NCBI GenBank assembly: GCA_050084515.1
Contig: CM114273.1
Coordinates: forward strand, 29,264,001 to 29,328,000
Source of the DNA: Blasia pusilla
Lineage: Eukaryota > Marchantiophyta > Marchantiopsida > Blasiales
Length of the DNA: 64,000 nucleotides
Reading direction: 5' to 3'
The translations under genes and the position numbers were made by a program. Below are positions 55,553 to 64,000 of the stretch, one piece after another; the stretch's first letter is position 1; every line of letters begins with the position of its first letter. The notes beneath the pieces were generated by a model, which saw nothing but the letters and a program-made list of their open reading frames with translations, ran no database searches and was not told the origin of the DNA.

Positions 55553-57393
55553 TCTTTGCCATAATGAAGAATTTTTGGTGTCCCATGTATATATATATAT
55601 ATCATCTCTGTCCCACAAGAATGGTGTGGTGACACTATTGATATTCTATGGTGTATTGGATGGCTTCAGATCTGTTGATGTATCCTCTTAGCTATCTATT
55701 TGATCATCACTTACATTGGAAGGGTGAGATCCATTGATATTTCTCGCCTCCCTCATCAAATTTTACGAGTCACATGTTCCATAAAATGGATTGCAAATGT
55801 GGTGACTTGGTCTTCAAAGTAGAATGTGACGGAACAAGATTGGGACTTGAAACCGATGGCACTCCGCGAACATCTGTAAAACAATTTCTCAACATTATTT
55901 GGAGTAATCCGAGCACAAAAATCGAGTATGATCAACTTCATGTTAATCCTGTGCTTGCATATTGCAAGGATTTCTGCATTTTTACATCATATTATTGCAC
56001 GACATAGAATTGGGTTTCATAGACAAGATCATCCGTTTTTTTTCTTTTGGACAAAGTCCTCTCATGATCATGTAGTAGTTTCAAAGAACCTAATCAAAAG
56101 TTCCCTAAACAAAATGCTTTTCGTAAGTTGTGGTCTCTTTGGGCTCCAACGTGCATGAAATAATTGTCAGATCTATGAGATGTGGTACGATGAAGGACCA
56201 CTACACTACAAGGTCCACTTTCTCGTTCGCATCGCTGATCTATCTTACGCACACCCAATAACCCAAACAAAGTTTCCTACGCACACCCAATAACCCAAAC
56301 AAAGTCTCCTACAATCTTTTGAGGGAAACTCCACTTCACCGTCGTCAAGTTTAGGATTATTTCCTTACACAATATAAAAGATTTCCCAGCCGAAGTTTTA
56401 TAATCTTACTCTTCCTAAGTTAAAATTTCTAAAAGCTATGATCTTGAAACAGCATGCATGTATGTCAATCACGATTTGGAAGGTTTTCTTGACTACGACA
56501 TTAAATGATCTGCAGGAAGTGACATTCAATGATCTGCAGGAAGTGAAGTTCATGACGCTGCATATTGGGCAGTTTTGAATCCTGATAACCAGCAGTCATG
56601 CCGGCTAACTAGTGTAATTAAGACAACAGGCCTGGGCTAGACTGGTTAACTTTAGGAATCCCCATATCCGATCCACTGTAGATTCCTGATTACAAAAATC
56701 AGGATCAGCCAGAAAATTTTGTTTTCGGGAGACGTAGAGACTTTTAGACCGCAATAGCTTTTGTTATACCAGTAAGGACTATTATTCAAAATGCTAGGGT
56801 GGTGCTTCAAATGATTCTCTTGTGACCACTGGGCGGATCTCTCTCAGAGCTTAGGTACTAGCATCTCCCTCCAAAGACCGGCAAAACAGAATATCAAGGT
56901 GGGGGGAGGAGGTTACCTGCTTACATAGAACGGTCAGCGAACTACCGATAGTGGTGCATGAGGCTTGACGATTACCCAGACAACGGCAATGACACTGCCC
57001 AATGTTCTGAGTTTTAATCATGAATAACCAAAACCAGAAAGTGCGCATAGGATGCCCAACCCCAAAAAACTCATTTGACATTTTGTCCCTGATCACTTTC
57101 CGAGTTAACAAAATACAGAGAGCAGTATGTCACGTTTTCCTTCGCAGCAATGGCCCGAATCAATATCCTCAAATGATCTAACCACCTAACATCATGATAT
57201 ATTTTACATTTCCATACACCTGATCTTCTAAATCAGGTGACAGATCGAATTAATCATATACAAAGAGTACTCTGAATGATCCCAATCCCTACCTCAGGAG
57301 GAAGATGACCACATAACTGTAAGTGCATTGGCAGAGTCCTTACCCATGGTTGGACAACAGCTTGCAGAGATAAAAAGATGAGAGTGAAAATGA
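55553..57393. other. Intergenic DNA with two short tandem duplications; DDT-gene 3' flank
   Basis: A TA run lies near 55587-55602. A 32-bp unit (TACGCACACCCAATAACCC...) is doubled at 56246-56309 and a 24-bp unit (ACATT(A/C)AATGATCTGCAGG...) at 56498-56545. The last few hundred bases are probably 3' UTR of the minus-strand DDT gene. No other gene is seen. Confidence 0.5.
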
Positions 57394-60300
57394 TTATTCT
57401 CTTTTCATACTGCCACCCAATGCGACACCAGTATTCAGCCTACTACTAGGATAGCCACCAGAGATATCAACTCTACCTCCATCAACAAAGTAATTGTCAT
57501 CCTCATCACTTGACTTCACTAGTAACGACCCCTCATTTCCATGTCTTTCCCCATATGCATGTGTACTGCATCCTCCTGTGTCCTCAAACCCACTTCCAAC
57601 AGGAGCTGCCACATTCAAGTCAAGGAACCGATGTGGCTTTACATCAGAAAGTGAGGAAGCTTTGGCAGATTGAATTGCCCCATTTTTGTGTTCAGCCCTC
57701 ATGACGGATGTTGCATGTTGTTGATGTCCAATCCCTGTCACAGAGATCCTAGCTGCTACAGGTTTCCCATCATGAAGATGAGACAAACTCACACCCTTCC
57801 TGTCATGTAGATCCTTTAGTTTCTGTTTGTTAATCTTCACTACTGGGAAATCCTCACTCTCAGCATCACTTTCTCGCCTGCCCTGAGAATTATCACTCGG
57901 CCCGGATGATGCATCTGAATCATGAGGGGAGTTCTTACTTCTGTCTCTGCCCTGATCATCCATGGACATTTCCGCATTCTCTTCATCTTCACACTCACTT
58001 TCGTCATACTTACTGTAATCAACGGCACTCTTTGTTGCTCTTTTACTGCGTCTTAAACCCCACTGAAGCCCTCTTTGAAGTTCATCCACCGACTTCAACT
58101 TGTGCTCTTTTCTTTTCCGCTTCCCTAGGCGTCTGTGCTGATGACCTCTACCACTACTATAAAAACCATCATCATCTTCATCTTCCTCGTCACTATCCTC
58201 AATGTCATCATCTTCTAGATTGCCATCTTCTGCTTCATCACCCCTATATTCCTCATCATCACCTTCACCTTCAGAACTAGATGCAGCCTTCTTCCTGCGC
58301 TTCTTTTCCCGCAAGTAGGTGTCATCATAAATAGCCTCCCCTTCTATTTCTTCGTCACTACTAGTTTCTGCTTCATCATAGATGGTGTGGACATATTCAC
58401 TCTCTGAATAGCGTTGAGACTTTCGTAACTGCCTCCTGTTTCAAAGAAATCACAGTTTGGATTTAAATTACATGCAGGAATGTCCAGAGTAGATCAGGCA
58501 TGCCCCCAGAAAGCCACTTTACTTCCGAATCCAGATAGGGACACAGCCAAAATTTAACCAAATGGAGCCCACCTTCGTGAAGACAAATTGGCAAGACCTT
58601 CAGCATCAGGTGCATGGTTCCCATTCATCCCTGCTGAATGAAGCATCTCGATGCTCCCTGAGTGACCATTTGACCCATTGGACCTGTCATACGCCCCTCT
58701 CACACCATGCTGGCTTCCTATCTCTGGAGATGGCTCCCGCTTCCTGTGTTTAGCCACCTTATTAGCTGAAGGATTTAGAAGATCATGAACAAGTCTGACC
58801 TTCTTGGACATCTAAATCCTCACTTCAAAACGACATCTAAATTCCCTCCAGAAGTCCACTAAATAGACATCATTTGGTCACCAAGAGCAAATCAACAATC
58901 TGTCTGACAATAGTACCTTGCAAAGTTTTCATTTTCCACTGACAAAAAGTCAGTGGAATCCAGTACACTATACTGTCCAGGAGACAAAAATTGTTCAGTA
59001 TCAGTCTAGGTATACAGGAACTTCAGAAGTTCAGAAACTTACTTCGTGAACTTGATGGCCTCATTTATTGAGCGATCGTAATCATCTGCAGATGCCCAAT
59101 ACCGAGATGGACAACTCTCATTAATATCCCAGACTAAGAACATTCTCCGATTTTTTAGGGATGTCCATGTGCACGCTTAGGAGACCCGAGTCAGACTAAG
59201 GCTATGCATGTTCCAATAGACAAGAGCGGAGTTACAGTCTGTGAAATTGGTACTGTCAAATCACACCCATGTTGAGACATAGAAAAGGTTCACAAAGCCC
59301 TACAGGTATGACTATTATACTATGCGGTGTACTACAAAGTCAAAATCAAGCCCATAATTGATGGATAAGCATGCGTACTTCCAATAAATGCAAAGAGGAA
59401 AACATGGCTGCAGCACTCTCCCAGTCCACGAGTTTCCTCACTGTAAAGGTTAAACATCCTTATCTGAGCAACCTCCATATATTTCTACCACATCATTATC
59501 CACTGCATTAAACCAAAAAGTATGAAGAGACAATATTGTGTCAAAGTGAAAGACTGTATGACAAGAACTTAGACATACCAAAAGTGTATGACACAGGTTT
59601 GCGATCCCTTCTAGAGCGGCCTGCTGCCAATCCATTACCCTGCATAAGGTTGTCTAAGAGCACTGCCTGCCTCTGCTGCTTCTTCAAAGTTCGCTCCTTC
59701 TTCTACAAGTCAATCATCAGCAGAATAACCACGGAGAGATCCAGAAGTCAGTGAGAACTTCCCAGTAATTCCTGGAAAATCATGTCAACTTCCGATCAGG
59801 GGGGAAATCATATAAAATCGTCAAGTTTTAGCCTGCAAACACTATTAACTCAACAAAAAGGCTCTGTGATGAGAACCTCACCTTCTGCATTTCTTCAAGC
59901 TCTGGGAGCACTTCTGCAGTGATTTTCTTGCCTAGAGCTATTTCCAATCTGTGTGAACTTGCAGACAGCTTCTCCTGCAATTTCACAATAAATGTACTAA
60001 GTATACATTTGTGCATTATTGTACAGTCAATACTCATGAACCAGAAAAATTGCCCCATGTTGGGCCCACTTTTTCTAGACATTTGAAAACGATTTGCATA
60101 GCAAATTCATATACATTTGCACTCCCACAACATTAAATACCACTGATTAAAGGTTGGCTTCAATGAAATCCCTTACTGAGACATATTGAAACTCTTCAAA
60201 ATTAGTCGCGAGAGTCTCCCATTGACCTGCAACAGGGGGTGGGTAGTCACGAGCACGGTTCCTACCCTTCACTTTCACCTCCACCCTTGTATCTCTGCAT

Positions 60301-63300
60301 AGTCTGTGTCCAAGAGAAGGGTCATCAAAGTACCTGCCAGACCATTGGACATCAGCAAGATTCATTGATGCACATAATCAAAAGTAGGATACAAAAAAGG
60401 GCAAAACTATCCGCAGCAACTCTCTCAAGCTTACCAATAGGTAGTCCCATACATATCTGCTCCAGTGCGTTCTTTGCGGAAGTTGGTAACAGGCTGTCCT
60501 TGCTTCAGACTTTGCTCAATAAATGTTCTCACATCATCTTGCTGTTTACATACACCCACAGTAAGAGCATATAAGAAATTTGAAAAAAGTAGACAAGAAA
60601 TAAGGAGAAAATACTCGCTTTCTTCATCAAGGAATTCAAAAATCCTGTCCATTCACTCATTCTCAAAAGAGTTCAATTTCTTATGATCTTTAAGTTTGTA
60701 TACACACTAGCTACATGTATACACAAATACAAAAATAACTGGGATAGGAAAGAGAGAAAATGCATACATCGACGCGAATCTCACATAGTGCTTTCAGAAT
60801 CATCAACCTAGTCCCTGGATCAAACTCTTTGTATGCAGCCATCTCTTGTCTGCAAAAAATGAAATATACAAGCCTCAAGTTGAGAGACATGGAACAGCTA
60901 ATGTAACAGAAGTTGCACATGTTGGAACAGCACATCCTACCACTTGTCTCCTTATTAACTAAAGCTTAACCCACAAACATACAAAATTTGAGCTTCTCAT
61001 AAGCTCACTTGCATAAATAGCCCAATCTCTGGGACATGAACATGCATACAACTATGTCACCACTAACTCAAGAAAATGTTACATTTCAAAGAGAGCAAGG
61101 AGCCCCACCCATGAGCAGGAACAAGTGGACATGATCCTTCTGCAACCTGCGACAACCCAAATAACAATATAAACCAGGAACCACTTGTAAGTGACACTGT
61201 GTCACTTCTAGACTGTCCAAAGAAGTTTCCTAAATACCAGCAACAGTCTTTAACATGATGTTGGACACTTCTGGAAAAGACATGGAGACTTCAAAAGCTC
61301 TTTACCTACCAGGGCGGAAGCAAGAGAGCCCTTGACGCACATACTTGATGATGACATCTGTACAAACATGCTCTATTACTCAACTATCTCATAAAATGAC
61401 CAACTAATCCCATGTCTCCATTCTACTCACCCAGGGCCACCAATTTTGAAGCTTCTTTGTGAGAATTGTAACCCATGTCTCGAGGTTTAGCGGGCTTCTG
61501 TGCACAGGAGGAACTGCCTGCATGAGGAAGCAAGATACTTTGCGGGTCAGATTGCTTAAAAGACACCTGGCTGAGAAAGGACTTCGGCTTCATGGATCAC
61601 TGCTCATTGCACAAACACTTGATCTCAGGAAATCCGTAGCATAAAGAATAAAGACCAGAACATGCAACACTTGGCAGAGAGGTATGATCTGCTGGAAAGA
61701 ACATTAACTAGAGTAACATTGCAAGGAGAACAGACTGAAAAGATGGTCTCAATCAAAAACAGGTGAGCTTCACTGCTGACCACAGAGAGACTCAATCTCA
61801 GGCAATAAGTAAAATAAACAAGAAAGACCAGGACATGTAATTGCATGGCAGCAAAGTAGTAAAATGCTAGATATAACATTAATGAAGGGTAATATTGAAA
61901 AGGGGAAAGACTGAGAGGATGGTCTCAATCGAAAACAGGTGGAGTGGGAGCAACTGTAACCTGTTGTGGGCTTACATGAGAGAATGAGCGATGTTAAGTC
62001 AAAAACAATCAGCAAATGTGTAGACCATTCAAACATTCAAGAAAAAGCAGCAGTGCTTGAGGAATCACAACTCGTAGAGCACTCCAACATTTAGCAGCAA
62101 TCTGGAAAAGGTTTCACACCTGCTACTGATTGGGTTCCACGACTTGTCTTTTCAAAATTATTATCTTCAACATTGACTTTAAGATATGAAGTGATGGATT
62201 TCCCCAGCTCCGGCATGTTCAAAGGAAGGTTAAGGGACTTCACTGACCAAATGGGCAACTTACACAAAGTGAAGTTTCAAGACCGGAATACCTAGGCAAG
62301 CGTTTTCTTAGGATAAATTGTCTAAAAGATGTGGTACACTCCTCGGATCACTCAAGGCACAAGGACACACACTGCAAGCTTTATATTGAAGACCAAAAGT
62401 GCAGTGAAACATAATAACGTTGCAAAGAAGACACACCTTCAAAAGTATAATATGAATATTACCCAATCTGTTATTGGGCATGAGCAAAGCGGATTCCAAT
62501 TCATCCGCCGTAAAATCATCCACAATCTTTAGAACAGGGCGGAAAACCTGCACATGCCACCAAGGGAGCTCAGACAACTGTAAGACTGTTTCTCAAAGCT
62601 TTCGATCAGTTCAGCTAGACCAACGCTAGCGCACTGGTTCACAGTGCGACAAGTGAGCAGATAAGAAGAGTCTCCAGCAACTTCCAGCAATAGGGAGTCA
62701 AAACCGTCGTTCATTATGTTCATTCGTGTATCAAGAGTCCACGCCATCTGATCCCTGCTGCCAAAATGCCAGCCATTATGAGATTCCTTCACTGTCTTCA
62801 AATTTTTCCATGACAGGAGTGGAACATCGCTGCCACCAGCATCACATTGAATGACTCCCCCTACTTACTGCTAAATTTAACCCTTTTGAGTAGTTATCGG
62901 AACTACTTGAGACTTCAGGGCCAAGAACACCAACCACATGGGTAATCAGCTCCCTAAGAAGACTTGCAGGTCGTGAAGGCAACCAAGAGATGAAATGCGG
63001 TTTTGAGGGCGGCCGTTAGGTCACCTACAGTCATACATGTGTGTGGCCGAACTTCACACGAGGGGTATATGGCTTACTGGAAGCTGGTAACAGCAGAGGA
63101 ACCAAAGCATGCCGTGATGCCTCGGGAAACCTTTTCCGAATTCTTTTCGGATCCTTAGGATCTCCCTGTCGAGTCTGTCGAGGTATAAATCGGCCCTTTC
63201 GGAGGAAATTGTCCAAGGAAACCGAGTGGAAATGCGAAGTAGAACCTAATACTTTCCCACAGTAGCTGGTCCCATTGCCTGACCGGAATGAACCCAGTCT

Positions 63301-64000
63301 CTGCACAGCTCATGGCCGTTGCATAGTTCATCCCATAATTCATCGAGTTGCGTAGCGGATAATCTGGGCTTGGAGAACAGCTTCGATTTTTTCGATGATT
63401 GACGAACGAGCCCCACAAGCCTTATAAATGTGAACAAGAAGCTGAGATGGTGGCAGCTCAGAAGTTCAAATGGCAAGATTAGTATACCCTAGGGGAGACA
63501 CGAATTTCTGACATCCGAAAGTGTACGTGAGGTCAGTGAGCTAGGCTGAGAAGCCCTACCTAAAGCAGGCTGATCCAAATTATTGTCCCGGACGGGAAAG
63601 GCGCACTCATGATGCCCAGATATTAGCTCGGACTACATTCGACGCTCCATGACCAAAGTCCCTTTTCGCGTTAGAACATTAAAAGCGTTCCCACGGATAG
63701 TAAAGTTAACAGGTAGAACGTCTCGAAACAGACACGCCCAATCGGACCACGGAGAAAGCAGTTGAACCTTAAAACACGAGACAATTTGTAGGCGACTTCT
63801 GCCATCCCTGTCGGACGAAGCACCATCATCCTAAGTTCGACGCAGAAAGGCTGAAAGAGAAGCGGTGGAAGCGAGCATACATTGAGAAAGTGAAGAACGG
63901 AAGCAAGTTCCCACATATTCCGCAATTGCCATCGCTCCTCTTGAGCTGGAGAAATAGGCGATGAGAGTACAATCGGGGTGAAAGGCTCCGATGAAGGTTT
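57394..64000 (-). CDS. DDT-domain chromatin-type protein (DDR4-like), 5' end outside window
   Basis: DDT proteins partner ISWI-type chromatin remodellers. Twelve minus-strand exons join in frame: 63881-64000, 62437-62547, 61431-61517, 61109-61146, 60768-60849, 60435-60541, 60177-60333, 59882-59974, 59579-59702, 59043-59085, 58573-58794 and 57394-58435. They give the last 741 residues. The DDT helices begin in the first exon (RWQLRNMWELASVLHFLN) and continue VFRPVLKIVDDFTADELESAL. A WHIM-like part follows: LTKKLQNWWPWV, DPGTRLMILKALCEIRVD, LGHRLCRDTRV. Then come a Lys/Gln-rich coiled segment, the motif RDRKPVSYTFDDYDRSINEA, and a long final exon of acidic runs, basic KKRRKK clusters and Ser-rich tracts, probably nuclear. 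The acceptor at 58794 is weak but keeps frame. Intron 1 (1333 bp) and intron 2 (919 bp) are long. Confidence 0.92.
61620..61943. repeat. ~175-bp tandem duplication inside DDT-gene intron 2
   Basis: Two copies (about 61620-61767 and 61793-61943) share ATCTCAGG, AAAGACCAG-ACATG, TGGCAG and ATGGTCTCAATC-AAAACAGGTG in order. It lies wholly within the intron. Confidence 0.8.

Noticed and set aside
57510-58280. + strand frames rich in His/Leu
   Set aside because: Antisense shadows of the acidic, repetitive last exon of the DDT gene.

Overview
The window is nuclear DNA of a land plant. It carries intron-containing genes with GT-AG introns, a LOV/F-box/Kelch photoreceptor of the ZEITLUPE/FKF1 type, a plant-type MSC membrane protein and a DDR4-like DDT-domain protein. 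Plant LTR retroelement debris and Helitrons lie between them. Gene spacing (six genes in 64 kb), mostly short introns and (CT)/(GGA)-rich leaders suit a compact genome. A divergent full-length alpha-tubulin with an odd tail would fit a seedless plant with flagellate sperm, perhaps a liverwort-like bryophyte, but that is inference and the species is not proven.

Layout: 174-1675 (+) is the C-terminal half of alpha-SNAP. 1.7-11.5 kb is AT-rich, repeat-laden intergenic DNA with two miniature Helitrons, a possible decayed LTR element and an irregular ~170-bp repeat series. 11.6-15.8 kb (+) is the FKF/ZTL/LKP2-type gene with a GC-rich promoter and leader. 18.9-21.1 kb (-) is a complete four-exon alpha-tubulin gene. 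21.6-30.6 kb is intergenic, with two more Helitrons, a dispersed repeat and an unexplained block that looks richer in GC. 30.6-32.4 kb (-) is a complete p23 co-chaperone gene. 33.4-43.6 kb is intergenic: two further Helitrons, a deletion-derived Ty1/copia element (LTR, primer-binding site, gag, RNase H), a 103-bp tandem array and other tandem duplications. 43.7-48.3 kb (-) is a MAN1/Src1 C-terminal (MSC) protein gene. 48.7-51.7 kb holds tandem and dispersed repeats and a retropepsin-bearing retroelement broken by a stop codon. 51.7-57.4 kb is AT-rich intergenic DNA with a fold-back inverted repeat. 57.4-64.0 kb (-) is a DDT-domain gene that runs off the right edge.

The genes are unrelated housekeeping or regulatory loci (membrane fusion, photoperiod/clock, cytoskeleton, HSP90 chaperoning, nuclear envelope, chromatin), not an operon-like system. 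The most distinctive signal is a family of six miniature Helitrons (90-227 bp). Each sits precisely between A and T, has a TCTATAT-like 5' end and ends in CTAG or a close variant. Exon borders were derived by hand from reading frame, splice consensus and family similarity. No alignment or database search was run.
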